This document shows positions 35,569 through 46,044 of a stretch of DNA of 58,672 nt, piece after piece (position 1 is the first letter of the stretch; every line of letters starts with the position of its first letter). The stretch is from Gemmatimonadetes bacterium SCN 70-22 (GTDB lineage: Bacteria; Gemmatimonadota; Gemmatimonadetes; Gemmatimonadales; Gemmatimonadaceae), in contig MEDZ01000009.1 of NCBI GenBank assembly GCA_001724275.1, forward strand, positions 172,543 to 231,214, in the 5' to 3' direction. Under the pieces are notes generated by a model, which saw only the letters and a list, made by a program, of their open reading frames with translations, was not told the origin of the DNA and did not search any database. The translations under genes were made by a program, and so were the position numbers.

Positions 35569-37614
35569 ATGGCCCGCGTCCGACCGTCCGCCAGCCCGTC
35601 ACCCGTTCCGCCACGGCGCCCGGCGTCGCGTCCGAGGTTGCGGCTGACGGCAGTCGCCACCCTGACCGCCGGCTTCCTCACGGCCGGCCCCCTCACGGCC
35701 GCCACGCTTGCCGCCACCTCGTCGCTCGGCGCCCAGGAGCGCGCGCTCCACTGGCCGTCGATCGCCGTCGAGGCCCGCCTCGACCGCGACGGGGTCCTCC
35801 ACGTGCGCGAGACGCAGGCCATGCGCTTCACCGGCGACTGGAACGGAGGGGAGCGCCGCTTCAACGTGAACGCCGGGCAGCGCCTCGACCTCGACGGGAT
35901 GGTGCGTCTCGACAGCGCCACCGGGCGCGAGGTGACGATGGTCGGCGGTGACCTCGACGTGGTCGACGGCTTCGACTGGGCGGGAAACCGCACCCTCCGC
36001 TGGCGGAGCCGCCTCCCCGGCGATCCCCCCTTCCACGACGCGCTGCGCACCTACCGGCTGGACTACTCGTACCGGAACATCCTTGTCCCTGACGGCGACG
36101 CCTACCGCCTGGACCACGACTTCGCCTTCACCGATCGCGAGGGGCCCATCGAGGTCTTCACGCTCCGCCTCACCCTCGACCCGGCGTGGCGCGCGCCCGA
36201 TGGCTTCACCGGTGAGTTCGGGCCGCTGCGCCTCGACCCGGGATACGGCTTCACGGTCGACATCCCGCTGCGATACCTGGGGGGCGGGCGCCCGGCGGGG
36301 GTCGTCTTCGGCGCCGACCCCATGCCGCGCTACACCCTGGCCTCCCTCCTGGTGGCGCTGGTCGTGGCCATGATCGTGCGGTTCGCGCAGCGCGAGCGCT
36401 CGTTAGGTCGATTCGCCCCGGGGGCTCCGGCCGACGTGATCGACGAGGCATGGCTGCGCCGGATCGTCTTCGCCCACCGCCCGGAGGTGATCGGGGCGGC
36501 CTGGGACGAGGAGACCGGCGCCGCCGAGGTGACCGCCGTCCTGGCCCGGCTCGAGCAGGAGGGGAAGATCGACAGCCGAGTGGAGCGCCGGCAGCTCTGG
36601 CTCTTCGGGCGCAACGTGCTGCACATGAAGCTCCTGGCCGATCGCGAGCAGCTGGGCGATTACGAGCGCTCGCTCATCGACGCCCTGTTCTTCGACGGGC
36701 GCACCGAGGTCGATACCGACGACATCCGGAAGCACTACGCCAAGTCCGGCTTCGCCCCGTCGACCAAGATCGAGGGTCCGCTGCAGCGACTGGTGGAGCG
36801 GATGGTGCCCGACGACGACGCTCCTCCGAAGCCCGGCTGGCGCCCCACCGCCGCCCTCGTCGTCGCCGCCATCGGACTCTTCGTCGCCACCGGGATCACT
36901 CGGCCGGACGACTTGCTCGTCGCGGTGGCCGGGGCCATGGCGGCGACCATCTGGTACGTCGTCATGCTGCTCCTGCAGGCCAGGCTCTGGCGCCCCCGCG
37001 TGGAGGGCGCGGCGGCGCACGCGCTCCGCTTCCTCGTCCCGATGGCGGTCCTCCTCGCCGCCTTCGTGCTGGTCGTGGTGCAGGGGCGCTTCCGCGCCGG
37101 CATCCTGGTCCTGGCCGGGCTCGCCGTGTTGCTGCTGGCGCTCTGCCGCAGCGCGCTGAACACGGCCATGTGGCGCCACGGTCCGGGGCGGATGCAGCTG
37201 CGCCGCCAGCTCGCCGCGGCGCGGCGCTACCTGGCGCGCGAGCTCCGCCAGCCGCAACCGCGCCTCCGCGACGCGTGGTTCCCGTACCTCATCGCCTTCG
37301 GCCTGGGCCCCCACATGGACAAGTGGTTCGCGGCCTTTGGCGGCGCCGCGCACGGCGCGGCGCGCTCCGCGACGTCGTGGGGGGACTCGTCCGCCCGACA
37401 CGGTGCCGGCCACTCGCCGTCGGGGAGCGGGAGCGCGACGTGGTCGGGGCTGGGTGGGGGGGGTGGCTTTGCCGGGGGCGGGTCGAGTGGGGCGTGGGTC
37501 GCGGCCGCCGGGGCCATCTCCGCCGGCGTCGCCAAGCCCGGCTCGGGCTCGAGCGGTGGCTCGGCGAGCAGCGGTGGGTCGAGCTCCGGCGGCGGCGGCG
37601 GAGGGGGGTGGTAG
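35569..37614 (+). CDS. DUF2207 domain-containing membrane protein with Gly/Ser-rich tail
   Basis: 681 residues from ATG 35569. A signal-like stretch (LTAVATLTAGFLTAGPLTAATLAATSS shortened here) is followed by the DUF2207 domain (VEARLDRDGVLHVRET; F-T-G-D-W near residue 85). A membrane span lies near 257-275, a cytoplasmic region follows (IVFAHRPEVIGAAWDEETGA), and four further spans occur between about 430 and 540. The C-terminus is glycine/serine rich and ends GGGGGGGW, as is usual in this family. Function is unknown. The start at 35569 avoids translating the upstream 17-bp repeat array. TTA at 36403 lies in CGTTAGGT. Confidence 0.85.
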   Translation: MARVRPSASPSPVPPRRPASRPRLRLTAVATLTAGFLTAGPLTAATLAATSSLGAQERALHWPSIAVEARLDRDGVLHVRETQAMRFTGDWNGGERRFNVNAGQRLDLDGMVRLDSATGREVTMVGGDLDVVDGFDWAGNRTLRWRSRLPGDPPFHDALRTYRLDYSYRNILVPDGDAYRLDHDFAFTDREGPIEVFTLRLTLDPAWRAPDGFTGEFGPLRLDPGYGFTVDIPLRYLGGGRPAGVVFGADPMPRYTLASLLVALVVAMIVRFAQRERSLGRFAPGAPADVIDEAWLRRIVFAHRPEVIGAAWDEETGAAEVTAVLARLEQEGKIDSRVERRQLWLFGRNVLHMKLLADREQLGDYERSLIDALFFDGRTEVDTDDIRKHYAKSGFAPSTKIEGPLQRLVERMVPDDDAPPKPGWRPTAALVVAAIGLFVATGITRPDDLLVAVAGAMAATIWYVVMLLLQARLWRPRVEGAAAHALRFLVPMAVLLAAFVLVVVQGRFRAGILVLAGLAVLLLALCRSALNTAMWRHGPGRMQLRRQLAAARRYLARELRQPQPRLRDAWFPYLIAFGLGPHMDKWFAAFGGAAHGAARSATSWGDSSARHGAGHSPSGSGSATWSGLGGGGGFAGGGSSGAWVAAAGAISAGVAKPGSGSSGGSASSGGSSSGGGGGGGW

Positions 37615-37663
37615 CCGGGGCCGGAACCTTTCGTCCCCGCCCGGGATTCCATCGACGTTGTTC

Positions 37664-37669
37664 GATATA
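37664..37669 (+). promoter_or_regulatory. Possible -10 element (GATATA) before ABC exporter
   Basis: GATATAG in GC-rich DNA, 15 nt before the ATG at 37685, with no Shine-Dalgarno sequence. It may give a short-leader transcript separate from the DUF2207 gene 70 bp upstream. Confidence 0.35.
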
Positions 37670-37684
37670 GCCCCCTCTGCGCCC

Positions 37685-39466
37685 ATGCCCATCCTCTTCG
37701 GCTACCTGCGGCAGTACTGGAAGCTGGTCCTCGTCGCCTTGCTCCTGGCGGCCACCAACCAGGTCTTCTCGCTCCTCGACCCGCTCATCTTCCGCCACAT
37801 CATCGACGAGTACGCGACGCGCTACGGCGATTACTCCCGCGCCGAGTTCTTCCGCGGGGTCGCGCTCCTCCTCCTGGCCGCGGTCGGGGTCGCCTTCGTC
37901 TCGCGGGTGGCCAAGAACTTCCAGGACTACGTCGTCAACGTCATCACCCAGCGTGTCGGCGCCCAGCTCTACAGCGACGGGCTGCGCCACGCGCTCGGGC
38001 TCCCCTACGCCGCCTTCGAGGACCAGCGCTCCGGGGAGACGTTAGGCAAGCTGCAGAAGGCGCGCACCGACAGCGAGCGGTTCGTGACGGCGGCCATCAA
38101 CATCGTCTTCACCACCCTCGTCGGCGTGATCTTCGTGATGGTCTATGCCTTCAACGTCCACTGGTCCATCGCCCCGGCCTTCTTCCTGACCGTCCCCCTG
38201 CTCGGGGGGCTCAGCTCGATCCTCAGCCGGCGCATCAAGTCGATCCAGCAGGTCATCGTCGCCGAGACGACCGCCCTGGCCGGGAGCACCACCGAGTCGC
38301 TGCGCAACATCGAGCTCGTCAAGAGCCTCGGCCTCACCGACCAGGAGGTGCAACGCCTCAACAACACCACCCAGAAGATCCTCAGGCTGGAGCTGAAGAA
38401 GGTGCGCTACATCCGCTCGCTGTCGTTCATCCAGGGAACGGCGGTGAACTTCATGCGCACCGCCATCCTCTTCCTGATGCTCTACCTGATCTTCGACCGG
38501 CAGATCACGGTGGGGCAGTTCTTCTCGCTCCTGATCTACTCGTTCTTCATCTTCGGCCCGCTGCAGGAACTGGGGAACGTGATCAACATCTACCGGGAGG
38601 CCGAGGCGTCGATGGCCAACTTCGAGCGGGTGATGCAGGCGCCGCTCGACCCCCGGCCGGCCCATCCCGTCGCCATCGACGCCCTGGAGGAGCTGCGCTT
38701 CGAGGACGTCTCGTTCACGCACCAGACGGCGACCACCCCCGCCATCAACGACATCTCGTTCACGGTGCGGCGCGGCGAGACCATCGCCTTCGTGGGGCCG
38801 TCGGGGTCGGGCAAGACGACGCTGGTCAAGCTCCTGGTGGGGCTCTACGCGCCGCGCACGGGGCACATTCGGTACAACGGGCACGACAGCTCGCGCATCG
38901 ACCTCGACCGGTTCCGCGAGCGGATGGGGCTCGTGACGCAGGATGCGCAGCTCTTTTCGGGGACCATCCGAGAGAACCTCCTCTTCGTGCGCCCGGATGC
39001 CACCGACGCCGAGTGCCTGGACGTGCTGCGCCGCGCCGCCGCGCAGCGCCTGCTGGCGCGCGCCGACCAGGGGCTCGACACCCTGATCGGCGAGGGCGGG
39101 GTGAAGGTGTCGGGGGGCGAGAAGCAGCGCCTCTCCATCGCCCGCGCCCTGCTGCGCAACCCGCACCTCCTGGTCTTCGACGAGGCCACCTCGGCGCTCG
39201 ATTCGCTCACCGAGGAGGAGGTCTCGCAGACGGTGCGCGAGGTCTCGGCGCGCGAGGATGCCGTCACCATCCTCATCGCCCACCGCCTGTCCACCGTGAT
39301 GCACGCCGACCGCATCTACGTCCTCGAGCGGGGCGAGATCGTCGAGTCGGGGCGCCACGAGGAGCTGCTGGCGGAGCGCGGGCTGTACCATGCCATGTGG
39401 CGCCAGCAGGTGGGCGAGCAGCGCGTGACCGGCGAATTCCGCGTCCCGGCGGGGGCGGGGCGTTAG
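37685..39466 (+). CDS. ABC exporter, fused membrane and ATPase domains (MsbA/LmrA type)
   Basis: 593 residues from ATG 37685 (MPILFGYLRQYWKLVLVALL). Six membrane spans in the first 320 residues are followed by the nucleotide-binding domain with Walker A GPSGSGKTT, the Q-loop in LVTQDAQLFSGTIRENLLF, signature VSGGEKQRL, Walker B LLVFDEATSALD and the H-loop IAHRLST. It is a homodimeric exporter by family; lipid or drug substrate is unknown. The stop TAG lies inside CGTTAGGC at 39461-39468, and one TTA codon uses the same octamer at 38040. Confidence 0.94.
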   Translation: MPILFGYLRQYWKLVLVALLLAATNQVFSLLDPLIFRHIIDEYATRYGDYSRAEFFRGVALLLLAAVGVAFVSRVAKNFQDYVVNVITQRVGAQLYSDGLRHALGLPYAAFEDQRSGETLGKLQKARTDSERFVTAAINIVFTTLVGVIFVMVYAFNVHWSIAPAFFLTVPLLGGLSSILSRRIKSIQQVIVAETTALAGSTTESLRNIELVKSLGLTDQEVQRLNNTTQKILRLELKKVRYIRSLSFIQGTAVNFMRTAILFLMLYLIFDRQITVGQFFSLLIYSFFIFGPLQELGNVINIYREAEASMANFERVMQAPLDPRPAHPVAIDALEELRFEDVSFTHQTATTPAINDISFTVRRGETIAFVGPSGSGKTTLVKLLVGLYAPRTGHIRYNGHDSSRIDLDRFRERMGLVTQDAQLFSGTIRENLLFVRPDATDAECLDVLRRAAAQRLLARADQGLDTLIGEGGVKVSGGEKQRLSIARALLRNPHLLVFDEATSALDSLTEEEVSQTVREVSAREDAVTILIAHRLSTVMHADRIYVLERGEIVESGRHEELLAERGLYHAMWRQQVGEQRVTGEFRVPAGAGR

Positions 39467-39534
39467 GCGGGCGCTCCCGTTTCGGGACGGCAGGTGTCAC
39501 CTTTCGGGAGGCCCAGCACCCGGAGGGAGCAGGC

Positions 39535-40824
39535 ATGAAGCGGCCCAGGGTCGTGATCATCGGCGGGGGGTTCGGCGGCATCGCCGCGGCCCGCGCCTTC
39601 AAGGGGAGCGAGGTGGAGGTCGTCCTCATCGACCGCGCCAACCACCACCTCTTCCAGCCGCTCCTGTACCAGGTGGCGACCGCCACCCTGGCGCCATCCG
39701 ACATCGCCGTCCCGATTCGCTGGATCCTGCGCAAGCACGCCAACGTGCGGGTGGTGATGGGCGAGGTGACGGCGATCGACGTGGACGCGCGGCAGGTGGT
39801 GGTCGACCATGGCGCCATCACCGAGTCGTTCGACTTCCTCATCGTCGCCGCCGGGGCGCGGCACGCGTACTTCGGGCACGACGAGTGGGAGCCCAGCGCC
39901 CCGGGGCTCAAGTCGCTCGACGACGCGCTCGAGATCCGCAACCGCTTCCTGCAGGCGTTCGAACTGGCGGAGCGGTGCGAGGACCCCGCCGAGCGCGGGG
40001 CGTTGCAGACCATCGTGATCATCGGCGGGGGACCCACGGGCGTGGAGCTGGCGGGGCTGATGGCGACCATCGCCCGCGACGTCCTGCAAAACGACTTCCG
40101 GTGCATCGACACGCGGCGCACGCGGGTGCTCCTCCTCGAAGGGGGGAATCGCCTCCTCCCCTCGTTCCCCGGCCACCTCTCGGCGGCGGCGTACCGGGAC
40201 GTGGCCGAGCTCGGGGTGGAGATCCGCCTCGACTCGATCGTGACGCGGATCGAGGACGATGCCGTGTACGTGGGCGACGAGCGGATCGCGACCCGCACCG
40301 TCTTCTGGGCGGCCGGCAATGCGGCCTCGCCGTTAGGCAGGATGCTCGGCGCCCCGGTGGACCGCGTGGGACGCGTCGTCGTCGAGCCCGACCTGTCGAT
40401 TCCCGGGCACCCGGAGGTCTTCGTGGTCGGCGACCTGGCCTCGGTGCAGCGAGGCGACGGGCGCCTGGTCCCGGGCGTTGCACCTGCGGCCAACCAGGAG
40501 GGGGCGTGGGCGGCGCGCAACGTCCTCCGCACGCTGCGCCGCCAGGAGCGCAAGGCGTTCCGCTACTTCAACAAGGGCGACCTGGCGACCATCGGGCGCC
40601 ACCGCGCCATCGCCGACTTCGGGACCATCGACTTCACCGGCATCCCGGCGTGGCTCCTCTGGCTCTTCGTCCACATCATGTACCTGGTGGGGTTCCGGAA
40701 CCGGGTGACGGTCCTGATCCAGTGGGCGTGGGCGTATTTCGCGTACCAGCGGGGGGCGAGGCTGATCACGGGGGCATCGGGTCACCGGAGCGGGAGGGAG
40801 GGCGCCGAGTCGGTGGACGGTTGA
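39535..40824 (+). CDS. ndh: Type II NADH dehydrogenase (NDH-2)
   Basis: 429 residues from ATG 39535, with GGAGGG about 8 nt upstream. The FAD-binding motif VVIIGGGFGGIAAARA is at the N-terminus; a second dinucleotide motif IVIIGGGPTGVELAGLMA binds NADH. HLFQPLLYQVATATLAP, FWAAGN and VFVVGDLAS are NDH-2 hallmarks. The C-terminal amphipathic/hydrophobic segment (WLLWLFVHIMYLVGFRNR) anchors it to the cytoplasmic membrane, where it passes electrons from NADH to quinone without pumping protons. It is 68 bp after the ABC exporter. Confidence 0.95.
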   Translation: MKRPRVVIIGGGFGGIAAARAFKGSEVEVVLIDRANHHLFQPLLYQVATATLAPSDIAVPIRWILRKHANVRVVMGEVTAIDVDARQVVVDHGAITESFDFLIVAAGARHAYFGHDEWEPSAPGLKSLDDALEIRNRFLQAFELAERCEDPAERGALQTIVIIGGGPTGVELAGLMATIARDVLQNDFRCIDTRRTRVLLLEGGNRLLPSFPGHLSAAAYRDVAELGVEIRLDSIVTRIEDDAVYVGDERIATRTVFWAAGNAASPLGRMLGAPVDRVGRVVVEPDLSIPGHPEVFVVGDLASVQRGDGRLVPGVAPAANQEGAWAARNVLRTLRRQERKAFRYFNKGDLATIGRHRAIADFGTIDFTGIPAWLLWLFVHIMYLVGFRNRVTVLIQWAWAYFAYQRGARLITGASGHRSGREGAESVDG

Positions 40825-40829
40825 CGGGA

Positions 40830-40848
40830 GCCCGGGCGGGGCCCGGGC
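40830..40848. terminator. Hairpin after ndh
   Basis: GCCCGGGC is repeated around a GGG loop (stem 40830-40837 / 40841-40848), 5 bp after the stop codon. Confidence 0.5.
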
Positions 40849-41027
40849 AGGCGGACACGCATCGTGCGACATGCGCGTCCTCCAACCGTTCGCCCCCCCG
40901 GCATCGGGCGCGAGCGATTGCGTGCGCGGTGCGCGAGGGGACAGACTTCGCGGCTGGACGCGGCGCGGGGGTGATGACGCACGTCATCACCGCCAGCCGC
41001 AAGGTGCCACTCCCACCACGTCGCCCG

Positions 41028-43517
41028 ATGTCCCCGTCGTTGCCCCGAGCGGCCGCCGCCGCGCTGGCCGCCGTTGCGCTCGCGCTCCTCATCGTCCCGA
41101 CGCCGTCGGGCGCGCAGTGGACCAACCGCTATCCGAAGAACGCGGGGTATGGCCACCAGGTCTACCTCGAGGGGTACGAGCTCCCGGTGATGTCGGCGGG
41201 GGTCCTCGACTACGCCGAGTCGCCCACGGGAGGGGCCGTCTTCGCCTCGCGCGGGTGGCTGTGGCGCCTCGACCGGGGGACGGGGATCGCGACGCGCCTC
41301 ACCAGCGGAGGGGGGGTGGACTCGCGCCCGGCGTGGTCGCCCGACGGGCGCTCGCTGGCCTTCGTCCGCGACGACTCGCGCACCCTGGCGATCATCCTCC
41401 GTGACATGGCGAGCGGGCGCGAGGTGGAGGTCGACCGCGGCATGGCGATGGACCCCGCCTTCAGCGCCGACGGCAAGGCGATCGTCTACGCCAACACCAC
41501 CAGCGGCGACCTTGACCTGTGGCGCTACGACATCGCGGCCGGGACCCGCACGCGCCTGACCACCGAAGGCGGGATCGAGTTGCGCCCCCAGCTTGCCCCT
41601 GACGGGAAGCGGATGGTCTACCTGTCCAAGTCGCGCGGCGGGGGCGACCAGGTGCGCGTGCGGACCCTGGCCGACGGGAACGAGCGCGCCCTCCTCGCGG
41701 GGAGCATCCTCTCGCAGACGCGCCCGGCACTCTCGCCCGACGGCAAGCTGGTCGCGTTCTCCTGGCCTGGCGACAAGGGGTGGGAGTTGCGGCTGACGTC
41801 GACCGAGCGCCCCGGGGTCTCCATCCTGCTGGTCGGCCGCGACGGCGGTCGCCCCATCGACCCCGCGTGGAGCGCCGACGGCAAGTGGGTCTACTATTCC
41901 GAGGGTGATGCGCGGCAGGTGGCGAGGCTGTACCGCGTCCCCGCCGTCGGCGGCGAATCGCAGGAAGTGGTGGTGCGCTCCTGGGACTGGGGGACGCCGA
42001 TGGGACGCATGGTGATCGAGACGCGCTGCCCGGCGTGCGGCGCGACCGACGAGTCGGCCGAAGCTGCCGCGACCGGCCCGGCGCGCCTCGCGGTCACCGA
42101 CGCCAACGGGCACCCGCTCATCCCCGCCGAGGGGATGGCGCGCTTCGACGGGCAGAACGGGCGGGTCTACTTCTACTCGTCAGGCACCGTCACCCTCGAG
42201 GTTCCGGCCGGCGAGGTGACCGTGCGGGCAGTGCGCGGGCTGGCGACGCGCGAGGAGTCGGCGACGGTGAGCGTGGCCCCCGGGAGAGCCGTCACCGCCG
42301 CGCTGTCGCTGGCCCCGCTCTGGAACGCACGCCGCGCCGGGTGGTACTCGGCCGACCACCACTTCCACCTCAACTACGGCGGCCAGTTCGCGTTGCAGCC
42401 GGAGGCGCTCCTCGGGCTGATGGCGGGCGAGGACCTCGACGTGGCGACTCCAATGATCGCCAATCTCCACAACCGCTTCGAGGACCAGTGGCTCTTCCAG
42501 TGGCGATCGTCAGGCGCCGACGGGCCGCTCGTGCGCTGGGCGCAGGAGGTGCGCTCGCACTTCCTCGGCCATATCGGGCTCCTCGGCACGGATCGCATGT
42601 TCTGGCCCTGGGTGTGGGGGCCGGGCTACGAAGTGTACGGTCGCGACGACCGCACCAACGGCGAGCCCATCGCCTTCGCCCGTGCGCAGGGCGGGGCGGG
42701 GTACTACGTCCACCCCATCACGGGCAACCGCAACCCGTTCACCGACGCCACCCTCGGCTCCATTCCCGTCGCCCTCGTGGCCGACGCCGCGCACGGCGCC
42801 ATCGACTTGTTGGAAGTCGTCTGCCTCTGGAGCAATTCCGTGGGGGCGACGGAGCTCTGGTACCGCCTGCTCAACGCCGGCTTCCCCGTCGCCCCGTCCG
42901 GCGGGACCGACGTGATGACCGACTTCCACCGCACCATGGCGGTCGGGACCACGCGCGTGTACGTGCGCCCCGACGGTCCCTTCAACTGGGAGACCTACTT
43001 CGCGGCGCTCCGGGGGGGGCGGTCGTTCGTGACCAACGGCCCCATGATCCAGCTGCGCGTCGGCCAGCAGCAGCCGGGCGACGTGATTGCATCTGGCGGA
43101 CGTGAGGTGCCGTTCGACCTCTCCGTCGCGTCGGCCGTCCCGGTGGACAGCATCGCCGTCGTGGTGAACGGGCGGACGGTGTGGAGCGGCGGCGCGCTCG
43201 GCGCATCGGGGAAGCGGAGCTTCACCGGCACGGTGCGGCTCCCGGCCGGTGGGTGGGTCGCCGCCCGCGTGGTGGGGCCCAAGGTCGATGGATGGCCGGC
43301 CATGGGGGAGTACACCTTCGCCCACACGGCCCCCATCTGGATCGGGAAGAAGGGGAGCACCGAGCCCGCCGCCCGTCGCGCCGCCGCGGCCGACCTGTTG
43401 CGCGCGCTGGGCGTGTCGACCCAGCGGCTGCGGGCCGGCTACGCCGGTGCCGAGATCCCCAGGCTCGAGGCGTACTTCGCCGAGGCCCAGGCGATCCTCG
43501 AGGGGCTGGCCAGATAG
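41028..43517 (+). CDS. Secreted beta-propeller / CehA-McbA (PHP-type) metallohydrolase fusion
   Basis: 829 residues from ATG 41028 (MSPSLPRAAAAALAAVALALL, signal peptide cleaved near SGA-QW); ATG 40974 is an alternative. Residues 40-320 contain TolB/WD40-like repeats (SRPAWSPDGRSLAFV, DPAFSADGKAIVYA, RPALSPDGKLVAFS, DPAWSADGKWVYYS). A short region with CPACG follows, then a beta-sandwich part, then the hydrolase domain beginning WYSADHHFHLNYGG with the H-x-H metal motif, and conserved GGAGYYVHP and PSGGTDVMTDFHR. CehA/McbA enzymes hydrolyse esters such as carbaryl; the true substrate here is unknown. Confidence 0.87.
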   Translation: MSPSLPRAAAAALAAVALALLIVPTPSGAQWTNRYPKNAGYGHQVYLEGYELPVMSAGVLDYAESPTGGAVFASRGWLWRLDRGTGIATRLTSGGGVDSRPAWSPDGRSLAFVRDDSRTLAIILRDMASGREVEVDRGMAMDPAFSADGKAIVYANTTSGDLDLWRYDIAAGTRTRLTTEGGIELRPQLAPDGKRMVYLSKSRGGGDQVRVRTLADGNERALLAGSILSQTRPALSPDGKLVAFSWPGDKGWELRLTSTERPGVSILLVGRDGGRPIDPAWSADGKWVYYSEGDARQVARLYRVPAVGGESQEVVVRSWDWGTPMGRMVIETRCPACGATDESAEAAATGPARLAVTDANGHPLIPAEGMARFDGQNGRVYFYSSGTVTLEVPAGEVTVRAVRGLATREESATVSVAPGRAVTAALSLAPLWNARRAGWYSADHHFHLNYGGQFALQPEALLGLMAGEDLDVATPMIANLHNRFEDQWLFQWRSSGADGPLVRWAQEVRSHFLGHIGLLGTDRMFWPWVWGPGYEVYGRDDRTNGEPIAFARAQGGAGYYVHPITGNRNPFTDATLGSIPVALVADAAHGAIDLLEVVCLWSNSVGATELWYRLLNAGFPVAPSGGTDVMTDFHRTMAVGTTRVYVRPDGPFNWETYFAALRGGRSFVTNGPMIQLRVGQQQPGDVIASGGREVPFDLSVASAVPVDSIAVVVNGRTVWSGGALGASGKRSFTGTVRLPAGGWVAARVVGPKVDGWPAMGEYTFAHTAPIWIGKKGSTEPAARRAAAADLLRALGVSTQRLRAGYAGAEIPRLEAYFAEAQAILEGLAR

Positions 43518-43520
43518 AGG

Positions 43521-44198
43521 CTACGCCAGCTTGAGCCGCTCGATGTCGCCCCGGGTGAAGACACGCGTCTCCTCGAAGAACTCGACCATCCCCGAGTCGA
43601 GGTCGTGCATGCCGCCGATGACGCCGATCTTCTCCTCCTCGATCATCTTCTCGAGGATGTAGGAGCGGTCGACGATGGAGTGCACCGAGCGCATCACGTT
43701 GATGCGGGACACGTTCTCCACGAAGCTCTTGTTCTTCGAGTGGCGCTGTCCGGGGTCGGTGACCGTGCGCTCCGCGTACACCGCCGGCTGCACCTTGGCG
43801 AGGAGCTCGGTCAGGTTCCCCATCTCCACGTGGTCGCAGGCCCCCTTCACCGCGCCGCACCCCGTGTGGCCGAGCACCACGATCAGCTTGCTCCCCGCCA
43901 CCTTGCAGGCGAACTCCATGCTGCCGAGGATGTCGGCGTTGACGATGTTGCCGGCGATGCGGATGGAGAAGATGTCGCCCAGTCCCTGGTCGAAGATCAG
44001 CTCCGCCGAGGTCCGGGAGTCGATGCAGGAGAGGATCGTGGCGAATGGCCACTGGCCTTCGCGGGTCAGGTTGGCCTGCTGCAGCAGGTCGCGATTGGCC
44101 TTGAGGTTGCGAACGAAACGCAGGTTGCCTGCGCGCAGGAAGTCGAGCGCCATCTGCGGCGTCGTGCTGGCCTGGGTCTGCTGGTCGTGAACTTTCAT
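43521..44198 (-). CDS. Beta-class carbonic anhydrase
   Basis: 225 residues. The zinc ligands and catalytic dyad are visible: Cys58, Asp60 and Arg62 in SCIDSRTS, and His111 and Cys114 in LGHTGCGAV. IRIAGNIVNADILGSMEFA is also typical. It interconverts CO2 and bicarbonate in the cytoplasm. It lies 3 bp from the convergent hydrolase stop. TATACT (44256-44261, minus strand) about 58 nt upstream may be the -10 element. Confidence 0.96.
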   Translation of the reverse strand: MKVHDQQTQASTTPQMALDFLRAGNLRFVRNLKANRDLLQQANLTREGQWPFATILSCIDSRTSAELIFDQGLGDIFSIRIAGNIVNADILGSMEFACKVAGSKLIVVLGHTGCGAVKGACDHVEMGNLTELLAKVQPAVYAERTVTDPGQRHSKNKSFVENVSRINVMRSVHSIVDRSYILEKMIEEEKIGVIGGMHDLDSGMVEFFEETRVFTRGDIERLKLA

Positions 44199-44255
44199 GC
44201 GGCGTTCGTCGGGGGCTCGCGGGGACAGGTTGGGGGTCGCGGCGTCTCAACGCGG

Positions 44256-44261
44256 AGTATA
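44256..44261 (-). promoter_or_regulatory. Possible -10 element (TATACT) for carbonic anhydrase
   Basis: TATACT differs from the sigma-70 consensus at one position. It lies 58 nt before the ATG at 44198. No clear -35 box is seen 17 nt further upstream. Confidence 0.4.
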
Positions 44262-44358
44262 GCGGGGTGGTTTCCGGTCCGGGCGTCTGGCCCCCCCCGC
44301 CGTTGCGACCGCCGGACTCGCCTCATCACGCCTGTCCCCCCAGCCTGTCCCCCCCGGC

Positions 44359-45830
<1,472 letters not shown>

Positions 45831-45958
45831 GCTATTCTAGCAACCAATCGCAACCGCTCTGTCGGATATCACCCCAACGCGGGGTCCGCGCACCGGTCGG
45901 GGCGGTCTGACCACGAGACAGCGCAGGGGGCATCCTGTCGGCGTGCTTCGCCAACGCA

Positions 45959-46044
45959 GGGATCGTCGCACCTCCCTGTCCCTCGCCTACGCTGCCGCCA
46001 GCGGGATCGTCGCACCTCACTGTCCCTCGCCTACGCCGCCACCG
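45959..46044. repeat. 44-bp direct duplication spanning the MFS stop codon
   Basis: Two copies, starting at 45959 and 46003, repeat with a 44-bp period and three or four mismatches. The right copy contains the last four codons and TAG of the MFS gene; the left copy repeats them downstream. Confidence 0.8.

Noticed and set aside
40974-41027. Earlier start of the beta-propeller/PHP hydrolase at ATG 40974
   Set aside because: The extra 18 residues precede a complete signal peptide starting at 41028, so the later ATG fits an exported protein better.
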